Shown here: in pieces, positions 10,116 to 19,770 of the stretch
Numbering within the stretch: position 1 is the first letter of the stretch
Layout: the number at the start of each line of letters is the position of its first letter
Assembly: GCF_004944975.1 (NCBI RefSeq)
Contig: NZ_SPQG01000001.1
Span: 367,116 to 431,115, forward strand
Reading direction: 5' to 3'
Length of the DNA: 64,000 bases
From: Halorhabdus amylolytica
GTDB taxonomy: Archaea > Halobacteriota > Halobacteria > Halobacteriales > Haloarculaceae
Program-made: the position numbers and the translations under genes
The notes under the pieces: model-generated
Told to the model about the DNA's origin: nothing
What the model saw: the letters and a program-made list of their open reading frames with translations, nothing else
Database searches by the model: none

Positions 10116-10816
10116 ACCCCGACCTGAACATGAACCCCCACGACGACGGAAGAACCGATCCCTACTCACCGGAACTCGGCGAAATCACAACCGAAGAGAG
10201 CGACAGCGAGAACGTGACGAAGACCGGCACGACGACCGTCGGTCTCGCCACGGACGAGGGCGTCGTGATCGCGACCGATCGCCGGGCGAGTCTCGGCGGT
10301 CGGTTCGTCTCGAACAAGAACGTCGTCAAAGTCGAGGAGATTCACCCGACGGCGGCCATGACGCTCGTGGGCTCGGTCGGCGGCGCCCAGTCGTTCATCC
10401 GGACGCTACGCTCGGAGGCTAGTCTCTACGAGACGCGCCGGGACGAACCCATGAGCATCAATGCCCTGGCGACGCTTGCGGGCAACTTCGCCCGCGGTGG
10501 CCCGTTCTTCGCGATCCACCCAGTCCTCGGCGGCGTCGACGACGAGGGCACCCACGTCTACACGATCGATCCCGCTGGCGGCGTCATGGAAGACGACTAT
10601 GCCGTCACTGGCAGCGGAATGCAGGTCGCCTACGGGACCATCGAGGGCGAATACGATCCGGACATGTCTGTCGAGGATGCACGCGAACTCGCAACGAAAG
10701 CGGTCCAGGCCGCAAGCGAGCGCGACACCGGCTCCGGCAACGGTCTCGTGATCGCCGAGATCACCGACGAGGGCATCGAGATCGAGGAGTTCGACGCGCT
10801 TGAGGACGCGCTATAA
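10112..10816 (+). CDS. psmB: Proteasome subunit beta
   Basis: Catalytic beta subunit (234 residues, T1 peptidase family). A 39-residue propeptide ends at KTG; autocleavage would expose Thr40 (TTTVGLATDEG) as the N-terminal nucleophile. Downstream are the catalytic Asp/Lys region (ATDRRASLGGRFVSNKNVVKV) and the SGMQVAYG segment. It overlaps psmA by 4 bp, and together they encode a complete core particle. A second in-frame ATG lies six codons in. Confidence 0.96.
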   Translation: MNPDLNMNPHDDGRTDPYSPELGEITTEESDSENVTKTGTTTVGLATDEGVVIATDRRASLGGRFVSNKNVVKVEEIHPTAAMTLVGSVGGAQSFIRTLRSEASLYETRRDEPMSINALATLAGNFARGGPFFAIHPVLGGVDDEGTHVYTIDPAGGVMEDDYAVTGSGMQVAYGTIEGEYDPDMSVEDARELATKAVQAASERDTGSGNGLVIAEITDEGIEIEEFDALEDAL

Positions 10817-10882
10817 CGCGACGAGATCCGGTTCCGTTTCTGTCGACACGGACTGTGGCCCGCCGAAGTGGCTCTGTGCGGA

Positions 10883-12440
10883 TCACGTTCGTTCGTTGCG
10901 CAACCACCGCGTGAGACGTGAGACGAGTCCCAGGTTCCGTTTCGCCATGATGACTGTACTCTCGGCGCCCCGACCGACAGTCTCCGGGATCGCGCCGAAG
11001 ACGAGCTGTGAGAGCAAGCTCTCGCGGGACGAGCCGATCACTGTCAGGTCGTGGTCGGCCGTCCGCTCGACGATCGCCTCGGCGACGGCGTCCGATCCGA
11101 CGACTGTCGTCGAGACGACCAGCTCGCCATCGTCGATCACTGCCCGGGCGCTCTCGAGGCGGGTCTCGGCATCCCCTTCATCGTCGTCAGGTGACCGGAC
11201 ATAGAGCAACTCGATCGCGGCGCCGGTCTCGCGGGCGATCGCGGCCGCGACCTCGGCCGCGAAGGCGGCGTGTGGTCCGCCGGCGGTTGGAACAAGGATC
11301 GAGTCGATCTCGCCGGCGGGGCCGATCCGCTCGACGAGGACGTCACAGTGGCCGTTGAGAACGACGTCGTCGACGTTACTCCCGAGGACGTAATCCGTCC
11401 GCCGGCCGCGGCTCCGCCACCCCATGACGACGAGGTCGACGGCGTGTTGCTCGATCGTGTTGTGGATGGCCCGGGAGACGTCGTGGCCGATCCGGATCGT
11501 CCCGTTGACCGGCAGGTCCGGCGCTGTCCGCTCGACGTAGTCGACCGCGTCGTCGATCAACCCGCGCTGCTCGTCGACGAACGCCCGCCCCTCCGAGAGC
11601 GGGGTCTGGTGGGGGACGGTGACGACGGTCATCACTTCGAGTTCGGCCTCGCGGTCGCGAGCCATGTCGATCCCGGTCCGGAGGAGCTGGGTTGCGTTGT
11701 CCGGGTTGGCGATCGGGACGAGGACGCGCTCCTCGCGCTCGACCGGCGCGCGCTCTTCGAGAACCGTGGGCGTCTCCGCTTCGCGTTTCTCGGCCTCTTT
11801 CGGCCGGGAGTAAGCGTAATAGACGACCAGTCCGAGCGTCATCCAGACGGCGGTCGCACCCAGCGCGAAGAGGCCGTGATTGCTCGTCCCGATTCCGAAG
11901 GCCTCCAGCCCAAGCGCGTAGACGAGAAACGGCAACAGGAGCACCTGCAGTCCGATCCCGATGAGGGGCGGCCACGGCAGGTACGGGACTTCGTAGGTGC
12001 GTGGCAGGTCCGGGTGGGTCTTGCGCATCCTGATGAGCGTCCAGTTGACCTGGACGAACAGCAGGATGAACATGATGTCCGCCGATGCGGCGACGGCCTC
12101 GATCGGCAACGCGACGGCCATGACGGCGATGAACACGGCAGACAACAGGATGGCCCAATGGGGCGTCCGCCGTTCGGCGTGGATCCGCTGGAAGATCCGC
12201 GGGAGTGCGCGATCCCGCCCCATGGCGAAGGACACCCGCGAGGAGGAGTAGACTGTCGCGTTGAGCGCGCTCATCGTCGCCGTCAGCCCGGCGAACAGCA
12301 ACAGGACGACGCCGTAGGGGACGAACTGGCCGGCGGCCTCGATGATCCCGAGTTCACCGAGTCCGCCCAACAGTTCCCAGGTCGGGACGGTTGCCGGCGT
12401 TCCCGTGACGCCGGTCGCGCGCTCGACCAGATGGGTCGTC
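10883..12440 (-). pseudogene. C-terminal fragment of an APC permease-UspA fusion (split gene)
   Basis: Carries the last membrane helices of an amino acid/polyamine/cation permease (FAGLTATMSALNATVYSSSR, then AVALPIEAVAAS) followed by two UspA-type domains ending in SLVSRLTRWLRNER. The intact paralogue at 14965-17388 is 807 residues, so about 300 N-terminal residues are missing. The reading frame stays open upstream to about 12440 (CIEPTTHLVERATGV), where it meets the truncated end of trkA. The missing N terminus lies at about 17800-18208 on the same strand. A TTG at 12370 could start a residual protein, but without the first half of the permease transport is unlikely; the soluble UspA part might still be made. 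Confidence 0.8.
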
Positions 12441-12826
12441 GGCTCGATACAGATACTCGGCGATCAGTTGCTGGGGATTCTCCATGGTATTGACGCCGAT
12501 TTGCTTGAATAGATCCATGTGGTTGGGGTTATGTACAACCGACAAAATCGCGGGGATCTCAAACTCTTGGGCTAGCAGGCAAACCATCACGTTCGTCGCA
12601 TCTTGATCGGTGGTCGAAATAATAGCGTCAGCTTGCTCTGCTCCGGCGTCCTCGAAGGTGTTTTTGACTGTGGCGTCAGCCGTGAGCACCATACAATCAA
12701 ACTCGACCGCGATCTCGTCGGCCTTCTCTGAGTCCTTTTCTATCAGACAACTTCGTTTCCTGAGCGAGTTGCGATGTCGATCAGAGGTGTTCCGATATCG
12801 CCTGCGCCGACGATGATGATATACAT
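12440..12826 (-). pseudogene. trkA: trkA pseudogene (K+ uptake NAD-binding protein), frameshifted and truncated
   Basis: Starts at ATG 12826 with a Rossmann motif (IIIVGAGDIGTPLIDIATR). An in-frame TGA at 12743-12745 follows a one-base loss; in the next frame homology resumes as IEKDSEKADEIAVEFDCMVL and runs through DAIISTTDQDATNVM and TMENPQQLIAEYLYR. It stops there against the permease fragment at about 12440, so the C-terminal part of the TrkA_N domain and any TrkA_C domain are lost. Two independent lesions show it is not functional. Confidence 0.82.
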
Positions 12827-12840
12827 GTTGCTGACTGGTT

Positions 12841-13092
12841 CTAAGAGGATCGACTGCCGGTATTGGAGTCTACTACTGACTGTTCGACGGGTCCGAGGAA
12901 CTCCCAATGAAGAGATTCAGAGCCGCCCACGTGGTTCTCAATCGTCACATTGTAGAGGGTGGGTTGGTTCGAATCTGGTAGTTCTTGGACGACGAGAAAT
13001 CCATCATAATGTGGGTCAAGACGGACAATTTTACCGGGAGATTCTTCTCGGATACGATCTGCTGTCTCCTGTTGATCCTCAGTTAATTCCAT
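12841..13092 (-). CDS. Small acidic hypothetical protein
   Basis: An 83-residue protein (MELTEDQQETADRIRE start) with no motif I recognise. It is predicted to be soluble with alpha then beta content (IVRLDPHYDGFLVV, YNVTIENHV). A GGAGGT Shine-Dalgarno sequence lies 7 nt upstream of ATG 13092, which decides the start. Lies in the AT-richer inserted DNA between the two permease fragments. Confidence 0.55.
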   Translation of the reverse strand: MELTEDQQETADRIREESPGKIVRLDPHYDGFLVVQELPDSNQPTLYNVTIENHVGGSESLHWEFLGPVEQSVVDSNTGSRSS

Positions 13093-13199
13093 GATGACCT
13101 CCAAGTGTGTACACTCTACCTTCAGCACGTGAGAGCGGGCCAGCAACACTGTCCGGTCCTGGTTGATTGGAAATATCTATCGTCGGCCGGTAACCAGTC

Positions 13200-13316
13200 C
13201 TAGCTTCCATGCAATTTCTCCCACTGTTCGACACATTCTTCGCATAGGTACCCCGTGAATCCATCAACCTCGTACCGCTCCGTCGGTTTATCAGCCCCAC
13301 ATCGTTCACATTTCAT
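13200..13316 (-). CDS. 38-residue double-CxxC zinc-finger peptide
   Basis: A short open frame (38 codons plus TAG) begins MKCERCGAD at ATG 13316 and has a second knuckle LCEECVEQW, giving two CxxC pairs 18 residues apart, the layout of a one-zinc ribbon. No function can be assigned. Coding nature rests on the two well-spaced knuckles. Part of the inserted segment. Confidence 0.6.
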   Translation of the reverse strand: MKCERCGADKPTERYEVDGFTGYLCEECVEQWEKLHGS

Positions 13317-13426
13317 GGGTTATCGGTTATGGACAGGGCGTTTCCCAACCCTGGACACCAACGCCCAGTGATAGCAACGATCTGTATCGTGTGTGGCTGT
13401 TTGGGCACTCTTCATCGTATCCGACA

Positions 13427-13861
13427 TTACGCTTCATCTCCCGTGGAGAATGCCACAACAGGATGGTGACTTTCCGTGACCAGTCGGTACGAGGTATTTT
13501 CGGTCAAAAGCTGGTGGAGGCGGTTTTTCGGGCGAGGGGAGAACCCGATTGCCGATACCTCAAGTTCGTCAGCGGCGGCGACGATCTCTTCGATCGTATC
13601 GGACCCATAGCGGAGTTCACGTCTGATTTCGGGACCATCTTCGAAGTAGTCCTCGACATAGTCGAACAACTCTTGGGCTTCTTGTTCGAGGGCTTCGGGA
13701 GAGGCTGGGTCCAAATATCCATCTGTCTGTACAATAACGTGGACGATCGTGATCGTCTCGACCCCAGAATCGAGGTACTGATCTAGAGCGTCACACGTCT
13801 GTTCCGCATCATCCACGTTTGCAACAGGAACAAGGAGGTGAGTGAAGTCTGGTTGGCTCAT
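13427..13861 (-). CDS. Universal stress protein (UspA) family protein
   Basis: A single UspA-domain protein of 144 residues. N-terminal strand HLLVPVANVDDAEQ, a helix-rich middle and C-terminal TSYRLVTESHHPVVAFS match the family. The ATP-binding G-x2-G-x9-G signature is not evident, so it is likely of the non-ATP-binding class. Its position beside a UspA-fused permease suggests a role in controlling transport. Confidence 0.72.
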   Translation of the reverse strand: MSQPDFTHLLVPVANVDDAEQTCDALDQYLDSGVETITIVHVIVQTDGYLDPASPEALEQEAQELFDYVEDYFEDGPEIRRELRYGSDTIEEIVAAADELEVSAIGFSPRPKNRLHQLLTENTSYRLVTESHHPVVAFSTGDEA

Positions 13862-14081
13862 TGGTGATCAACAACTGGTATCGTCGTTCTTGGTGTACCC
13901 ATACACTCGAATCAAAAATATATTTGGGTAATTCGATTGGTTCCGTTATATTAGGGTGAAGAGATTACGATTCGTTTAACCACGTGATCTTGGACCCTTC
14001 TCCGCTAAGACGGGCATTGCCTGACCAAAACTGGCCATCCCACCGTGTGGATTGACTGCCAGAGAGCGGAAACTGGAATCC

Positions 14082-14090
14082 AAATATAAA
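14082..14090 (+). promoter_or_regulatory. TATA element for the Lrp-RCK_C regulator
   Basis: AAATATAAA centred about 37 nt before ATG 14123 in an AT-rich 230-bp divergent region (13862-14122). It implies a short leader of about 10 nt. The same region must also hold the promoter of the leftward uspA gene; a run AAATATATT lies at about 13916-13924. Confidence 0.5.
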
Positions 14091-14122
14091 CCTAAATGGC
14101 GTTCCGCTGGCACGGTATAAAT

Positions 14123-14866
14123 ATGGGAATTGGGATCGATTCAATCGATAAACGAATCCTGTACCACCTGGCCAGGGAAGCCCGACACACGTCCGCTCCG
14201 GATATTGCGCAAGACGTGGATTTATCGGCACCTGCTGTCCGCAACCGGATCAGTCGTCTCGAAGACGCTGGAGCTATCCAAGGGTATCATGCTCACATTG
14301 ATTACGGGAAGGTCGAAAGCCGACTGACGAACCTGTTCATGTGTAGTACCGCCGCCACAGATCGACAGCGGTTCGCTCAACGCGTCCTCGGTGTTCCCGG
14401 TGTCGTCCACGTGCGTGAAGTCATGACCGGGCGCGGTGATCTTCGAGTCAAAGCGGTCGGGTCCGATCAGGACGACCTCATGCGGATCGCACAGGATATC
14501 ACCGCATTGGGCGTCGAAATTGACGACGAGGATCTCATCCACCGCGAGTACTTTCGTCCGTACGCGCAGTTCGGCCCCGAGGAACGAGACGATGTTTCAC
14601 CAGTGACTGGCGTTGCGGATCTCGCCGGCGACGCGGACGTCGTCGAGATCGCCGTCGGAGAGAACGCGCCGGTCGCTGGACTTACCCTCAAGGAGGCCGG
14701 AGACGAAGGACTGCTGACGACAGATGTGCTGGTCGTGACTATAGAGCGCGGCGACCGAGCCATTACTCCGAAGGGCGAGACGACAATAGAGAGTGGCGAT
14801 TTCGTGACAGTTCTATCGAGAACCGGCTTCTCTGACGAGACGCTGACGATGTTCACTGGCAAGTGA
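14123..14866 (+). CDS. Lrp/AsnC-type regulator fused to an RCK_C (TrkA_C) domain
   Basis: A 247-residue regulator. Residues about 1-60 hold the AsnC winged helix (IDKRILYHLAREARHTSAPD ... SAPAVRNRISRLEDAGAI), the middle is an Lrp-like RAM region (VPGVVHVREVMTGRGDLRVKAVG), and the last 80 residues form an RCK_C domain (VVEIAVGENAPVAGLTLKEAG ... ESGDFVTVLSR). RCK_C domains bind small ligands and occur in K+ channels and transporters. ATG 14123 is preferred over 14096 since the TATA element AAATATAAA (14082-14090) is too close to the latter. It lies between a UspA gene and the APC permease operon, both on the opposite strand, so it may control them. Confidence 0.8.
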   Translation: MGIGIDSIDKRILYHLAREARHTSAPDIAQDVDLSAPAVRNRISRLEDAGAIQGYHAHIDYGKVESRLTNLFMCSTAATDRQRFAQRVLGVPGVVHVREVMTGRGDLRVKAVGSDQDDLMRIAQDITALGVEIDDEDLIHREYFRPYAQFGPEERDDVSPVTGVADLAGDADVVEIAVGENAPVAGLTLKEAGDEGLLTTDVLVVTIERGDRAITPKGETTIESGDFVTVLSRTGFSDETLTMFTGK

Positions 14867-14964
14867 TTCGCCCTCGAACAATGACAGAGTTCGGTGGCGA
14901 AATGAGACTATTGGCGATTGATCAGCCGGTGTATCCACCAGTTCTGCACGTGATCGACCGGTAA

Positions 14965-17388
14965 TCAGCTATCTAAACCCGTCGCACGTGCTCCCTTCCC
15001 GATCCACTTGCGGAGAAACTCTTTGATCGCTGACGCTACTGGCCGGTGTTTCCGGACCATGAGCACCTCGCCATCGAAACCCTCCCCGATCGTTTCAGGA
15101 ATGTCTCCGAACAGAGCACGCCGAAGAATTCCCTCTCCTGCAGCACCGATGATGATCGAATCATAGTCCTCCTCGCCAGCGTAGTCAAGTATGGACTGGA
15201 CAACGTTCGATCTCGTTTCGACGGCGAGGTCGACAGCAATACCGGCGTCAGCCAGCGTTTCCTGTCTCCGTTCGAGGGACTCATACGCTTGTTCAGTGTC
15301 GCCTTCAGTTGCAACGTGGAAGAGCGTCACATCGGCGCCGTCTTCCGCATACGCCGTCGCGATGGCCGTCGCGAGATCCTCGTTCGGACCACCAGCAGTC
15401 GGAACAAGGACCCGTTCGGACTCCGTCGTGCCGTCGGTCTTCATGACGGCGACATCGCATTCAGCGTTCTCGACGACCGTGTCGATGGTCGAACCCAGCG
15501 CGTAGTCGGATACGCGCTTGCGCTGGCCCCGCCACCCGAGCAAAACGAGATCGCTGTCGCGCTGATAGGCGATGTTGTTGATACTCTTTGCGACGTCGTG
15601 GCCGATGGTGACGGTCTGGTGAACTGGAATATCGTCGGGCGCGTATTGCATTGCCTCTGCAAGCAGGTCGCGCTGTTCGTCCGCGTATTCTCTCCCCTCC
15701 GAGAGAGGCGTTTGGTCGGGGACGGTTGCAACACTGGTCAGCAGCACCTCACCGTCCTCGTGGCGAGCAATAGCGCTCGCTACGCGGATCAGTTGTTCCG
15801 CGTTTTCGGGATTCGCTATCGGAACCAACACCTGGTAGCCGCGATCTTCGGGCGCGCGTTCTTCGGCTATCAGACGGGTCTCCTCCTCGGCTTCGGTCTC
15901 CCGAACGCGACGTTGTGAGTACAGGAAGAAGATCCCAATGCCGACGAGGATCCACGCGATGGCTCCGTACCAGGCCAGCGGGCTGTAGTTGAAGAGGTAG
16001 ACCGCAAGGGCGAGCTTCGTCAGGATTCCAATAATAGGGACGTACGGGAAGTACGGCATCACGTATCCGTAGTCGATCTGATCTCCCCACTTGCGCCGGA
16101 TGACGATCGCGGCGTAGTTCACCTGGAGGAACAAGAGGAGAAACATCACGTCAGTCGCAGCCGCGACGGCTTCGATCGGGAGTGCGACAGCCATGAAAAT
16201 AATGAGGCCACCAGACAGTGCGGTCGCGATATACGGAGTCTGTTTCTCCGGATGGACCTCGCTGAACGCGTCCGGGAGGACGTGATCTCGGCCCATCGCG
16301 AACGAGACACGTGTCGAGGAGTACGTCGTCGCGTTCAGTGCGGACAGCGTCGAGAACACACCAGCGACGAGAATGACAAGCGTCCCGAAGGGCATGATCT
16401 GGCCGGCTGCCCGCGCAAGCCCGAGTTCACCGAGATGGCCGAGGAGCTCCCAGACGGCGGCGTCTTCGATGCTTCCCGGGATCGGTGGGAGATTTGTCGC
16501 ACCATGAGCTCCGCTGGCTGCCCCCTCCTGGGCCATCCCGAAGAGTTCAGGCGTCACTTCGACTGCGCCGATGAGAACGATCGCCACGAGCATGTAGATC
16601 GTGACGACCACCGACATCGAGTAGAACACCGCCTTCGGAACTGACTTCTTGGGATTGACGACCTCTTCACCCGACTGGACGATGATCTCGTAGCCCTCGA
16701 ACGCGATGAAGGTCAACCCCATCGCGATGAACACGCCGCCGAAGTCACGCGGCAGAAACGGCCTGAATCGGTCGGTTGCCTCCGCCGGGTGCCCGAAGAT
16801 ATAGCCGAAGCCGAACGCGATGAGGACGATAATGACGGTTACCTTCACCATCGTCACGATGTTGCCGGCGAGGCCGGTCTCTTTGGCTCCACGATAGTTG
16901 ATGTACGCGAAGAGCGCGCCCGCGAAGACGGCAAAGAGTTTCTCCGGGCCGAACGAGACAAAGAGGAGATCTACCGGTTCGAAGAGGTGGATGCCGAAAT
17001 AGTCCGTCAGCAGCAGGTGGACGAATGCGCCGAACCCAAGCGTGTACAGCGATCCGGCGACTGCGTGAGCGAACCAGGACATCCACCCCGCGAGGAACGC
17101 CTGTGAACGACCCAGCGCTTCGCGCACCCAGAGATAGCCACCGCCAGCCTCCGGGATTGCGGAGCCCAACTCCGCATAGACCATCCCGGTGAAGATCGTG
17201 ATGAAGCCGTTGAACGCGAAGGCTATCACGAGCCCCGGCCCGGCCTGTCCGGCAGCAAGCCCAGTCAAAACGAAAATCCCGGCACCGATCATGGCGCCGA
17301 TACCGATCATTGTGATATCGAACAGCGAAAGATCCCGGGCCAGTTCGTCACCGTGGTCGTGTCCCGGGAGCCCACTCTCTTCACTCAT
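14965..17388 (-). CDS. APC-superfamily amino acid permease with C-terminal UspA domains
   Basis: An intact 807-residue transporter. The N-terminal 470 residues form about 12 membrane helices of the APC superfamily, with the signature GIGAMIGAGIFVLTGLAAG in helix 1 and the YSSTRVSFAMGRD segment. Two tandem UspA domains follow (YQVLVPIANPENAEQLIRVA and a second with LVPTAGGPNEDLA). Family members carry amino acids or polyamines; the UspA modules are thought to sense nucleotides. The start overlaps the stop of the small membrane gene upstream by 8 bp, indicating co-translation. It is a paralogue of the broken permease on either side of it. Confidence 0.88.
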   Translation of the reverse strand: MSEESGLPGHDHGDELARDLSLFDITMIGIGAMIGAGIFVLTGLAAGQAGPGLVIAFAFNGFITIFTGMVYAELGSAIPEAGGGYLWVREALGRSQAFLAGWMSWFAHAVAGSLYTLGFGAFVHLLLTDYFGIHLFEPVDLLFVSFGPEKLFAVFAGALFAYINYRGAKETGLAGNIVTMVKVTVIIVLIAFGFGYIFGHPAEATDRFRPFLPRDFGGVFIAMGLTFIAFEGYEIIVQSGEEVVNPKKSVPKAVFYSMSVVVTIYMLVAIVLIGAVEVTPELFGMAQEGAASGAHGATNLPPIPGSIEDAAVWELLGHLGELGLARAAGQIMPFGTLVILVAGVFSTLSALNATTYSSTRVSFAMGRDHVLPDAFSEVHPEKQTPYIATALSGGLIIFMAVALPIEAVAAATDVMFLLLFLQVNYAAIVIRRKWGDQIDYGYVMPYFPYVPIIGILTKLALAVYLFNYSPLAWYGAIAWILVGIGIFFLYSQRRVRETEAEEETRLIAEERAPEDRGYQVLVPIANPENAEQLIRVASAIARHEDGEVLLTSVATVPDQTPLSEGREYADEQRDLLAEAMQYAPDDIPVHQTVTIGHDVAKSINNIAYQRDSDLVLLGWRGQRKRVSDYALGSTIDTVVENAECDVAVMKTDGTTESERVLVPTAGGPNEDLATAIATAYAEDGADVTLFHVATEGDTEQAYESLERRQETLADAGIAVDLAVETRSNVVQSILDYAGEEDYDSIIIGAAGEGILRRALFGDIPETIGEGFDGEVLMVRKHRPVASAIKEFLRKWIGKGARATGLDS

Positions 17389-17542
17389 CTGAATCCCTCC
17401 CGCTTTGGTCAGCTAGAGGTCCCTTGTTGTACGTTCCATCTGCGATGTGATCCACGACGTATTTCCCATGTATGACGGTGACTTGGAGGGCGACCCACGC
17501 AAGAAGGGTCAAGATTGCCCCCAGTACCAACGTGGACACCAT
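17381..17542 (-). CDS. Small single-helix membrane protein coupled to the permease
   Basis: A 53-residue protein with one strong membrane helix (MVSTLVLGAILTLLAWVALQ) and a charged C-terminal tail. The start at ATG 17542 gives the helix at the N terminus; a longer reading to 17581 is possible. Its stop lies inside the start region of the APC permease (8-bp overlap), which suggests a small partner subunit, inferred from coupling only. Confidence 0.65.
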   Translation of the reverse strand: MVSTLVLGAILTLLAWVALQVTVIHGKYVVDHIADGTYNKGPLADQSGRDSDE

Positions 17543-17581
17543 GTCTATTCGTTTCCCCAAGCAGGTATTAAAAATTGCCAT

Positions 17582-17800
17582 CTGAATAAGAAACTAGCTA
17601 TTTAAAGTAGGTAGTTATTGTGGACTATCCTTCGGAAAACATTCTGTGAGGAAATGAGAAATCGCAGTGGTCAACAAGCTGCTGTGATGCACAACAGTCC
17701 AAAAACATCTGAAACCGTCAAATCTCATCGGTCAATGTGCACACGCGCTGAACGGCTGATTCGCCTTTCGCTGTATGAAAGAAAGGCACGCATGGAAATC
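17582..17800. other. AT-rich junction segment without recognised gene
   Basis: About 220 bp of clearly AT-richer DNA between the small membrane gene and the permease N-terminal fragment. I see promoter-like A/T runs (CTATTTAAAGTAGG) that could drive the leftward permease operon, but no convincing open frame, inverted terminal repeats or transposase remnant. Confidence 0.5.
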
Positions 17801-18208
17801 ATCCTCCGAAGTTGTGGTAACGTAAACGAGCAGTTCCGTCAGGAAGACGCCGAACGTGACGGCGTACAGCGAGCAAGCGACTGCGTGGGCAAACCAGCTC
17901 ATCCAGCCGGCGAAAAAGCCGTTGGGGTCGACCAATGCCTCCTTGACCCAGAGATACCCGCCGCCGGCCTCGGGAAAGGCAGCCCCGAGTTCGGCGTAGG
18001 AGACGGCGGTGAACAGGGCGACGATCCCGTTGAGGACGAACGCGATCGTGAGTGCGGGACCGGCCATCCCGGCTGCAAAGCCCGTCAGCGCGAAGACGCC
18101 CGCGCCGACCATCGCGCCGACGCCGATGAACGTGATGTCAAAAAGGCCCATGTCCCGCGACAGCTCCGTTTCGACTGCCCCGGAGCTGTCTCCGGCATCG
18201 TGTGCCAT
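17800..18208 (-). pseudogene. N-terminal fragment of the split APC permease
   Basis: Begins at ATG 18208 ([20 protein letters not shown]) and contains the APC helix 1 signature [19 protein letters not shown], then FPEAGGGYLWVKEALVDP and SWFAHAVACSLYAVTFGVF. Homology to the intact paralogue ends near TELLVYV, around 17800-17825, and an unrelated frame runs on to a stop at 17732. Together with the fragment at 10883-12440 it accounts for both ends of one gene; about 190 middle residues are absent from both pieces. Confidence 0.8.
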
Positions 18209-18317
18209 ACCGTCGAGGGTCGTCCGGCGGGACGAAAAAGCCACGGGTGGTCGCCGGTCCTCAGGACGGCGATCAGCACGTTCATGGTCGGCGACCGAAT
18301 ACGAAAGGCAACGTCGC

Positions 18318-19676
18318 ATGCGCGAGGCACACCCTGTCGAACAAGCTGTCGGGATGGCATATTACGTCAGCGACAGCGACGGCGTCGGCGGGCAGCTCCG
18401 CCGCGAGCCGGCGGCCTTCGGCGTCCGTGAGATCGAGGCCTTCGACGTCGAGCCGATCGACGCCGAGCGCGGCGCGTACCCGCACGTCGTCTTCCGCGCC
18501 ACGCTCGCGGGCTGGGACACCAACGACTTCGCGAACGTCCTCTCCGATCAGCTGGGAATTAGCCGCGAACGCGTCTCCTGGGCCGGGACGAAAGACAAAC
18601 ACGCCCGGACGACCCAGCTGTTCTCCGTCGCGAAGGTCGATCCCGCTGGTCTCGAAGCCATCGATCTCTCAGACGTCGAGATCGATATCCTGGGTCGGAG
18701 CGGCCGGCCGATCCTCTTCGGCGACCTGGCCGGCAACGCCTTCGAGATCGAGATCAGCGATCCCGACGCGCCCGGCAATCTCGATGCCGTCCTCGGCGGT
18801 CTCGCCGCGTTCGCCGGCAGCGCGTCCGGCAGTGGCGAGGACGACAGCTCGACCCGCATCGGCGTGCCCAACTACTTCGGCCAGCAACGCTTCGGCAGCC
18901 AGCGCCCGGTCACCCACGAGGTCGGCCTCGCGATCGCCTGCGGCGACTGGAAGGATGCCGTCCTCGCCTACGTCGGGAATCAACACGAACGCGAGCGCGA
19001 GGACACACGCGAGTCCCGGGCGTACGTTACGGAAACAGAGGACTGGCAGGGTGCACTCGATCGACTGCCCAAGCGCCTGGGCTACGAGCGGTCGATGTGC
19101 CATCGCCTCGCCGAGAACGGGGCCGAGGAGCCCGAAGACTTCCGGGCGGCCCTAGAGACCGTGCCGACGAACCTCCAGCAGTTGTTCGTCAACGCCGCAC
19201 AGTCCTACGCCTTCAACCGGATCCTCTCGGCCCGACTGGAACGTGGGCTGCCCTTCGACGAGCCAGTCGCTGGCGACGTGGTCTGTTTCGCCGACAACGA
19301 CGCCCCCGACGGCCTCGAACTGCCAGACACCGACCGGGTCCAGCGCGTGACTGCCGAGAACGTCGGGACGATCCGTCGCCACTGCGAGCGCGGGCGGGCG
19401 TTCGTGACCGCGCCGCTGCTCGGAACGGAAAGCGAACTCGCTGATGGTGAGCCGGGCGAGATCGAGCGGGCAGTCTTCGACGATCTGGGGATCAGTCCGA
19501 CCGACTTCGACCTCCCCGGAGAGTTCCACTCTGAGGGGACGCGACGGGCGATCCTGTTACGGACGGAGCTCTCCGTCGAGCGTGAGCCGCTGACCCTCTC
19601 GTTTGCACTCCCGAAGGGCTCGTACGCGACGGTTGTCCTCCGGGAGATCACCAAGAGCGATCCGGCGGACCTCTGA
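18318..19676 (+). CDS. truD: tRNA pseudouridine(13) synthase TruD
   Basis: A 452-residue TruD-family enzyme that isomerises U13 (archaeal homologues may also act at U35 of tRNA-Tyr). It has the catalytic motif [17 protein letters not shown] (Asp in GTKDKHA, about residue 96), the [19 protein letters not shown] signature, and the C-terminal [11 protein letters not shown]. The start at ATG 18318 ([13 protein letters not shown]) matches the family; upstream in-frame sequence is antisense to the permease fragment and unlikely to be coding. Confidence 0.93.
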   Translation: MREAHPVEQAVGMAYYVSDSDGVGGQLRREPAAFGVREIEAFDVEPIDAERGAYPHVVFRATLAGWDTNDFANVLSDQLGISRERVSWAGTKDKHARTTQLFSVAKVDPAGLEAIDLSDVEIDILGRSGRPILFGDLAGNAFEIEISDPDAPGNLDAVLGGLAAFAGSASGSGEDDSSTRIGVPNYFGQQRFGSQRPVTHEVGLAIACGDWKDAVLAYVGNQHEREREDTRESRAYVTETEDWQGALDRLPKRLGYERSMCHRLAENGAEEPEDFRAALETVPTNLQQLFVNAAQSYAFNRILSARLERGLPFDEPVAGDVVCFADNDAPDGLELPDTDRVQRVTAENVGTIRRHCERGRAFVTAPLLGTESELADGEPGEIERAVFDDLGISPTDFDLPGEFHSEGTRRAILLRTELSVEREPLTLSFALPKGSYATVVLREITKSDPADL

Positions 19677-19770
19677 GCGGTCACTTACCGTTCTCTGACA
19701 TCTTTCTTCGCTCTATAGCGATTCGTAATTGAGCGAAACGCTCTTAAACGAATCAGTTGAAGAATACGAC

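Noticed and set aside
11270-12493. 407-codon plus-strand frame
   Set aside because: Antisense to the permease C-terminal fragment; low-complexity Asp/Arg composition with no domain.
17582-17800. IS remnant at the right junction of the permease island
   Set aside because: AT-rich and odd, but I found no transposase motif or inverted ends that would support it.
17618-18430. 270-codon plus-strand frame across the permease N-terminal fragment
   Set aside because: Antisense shadow; the minus strand carries clear APC helix signatures.
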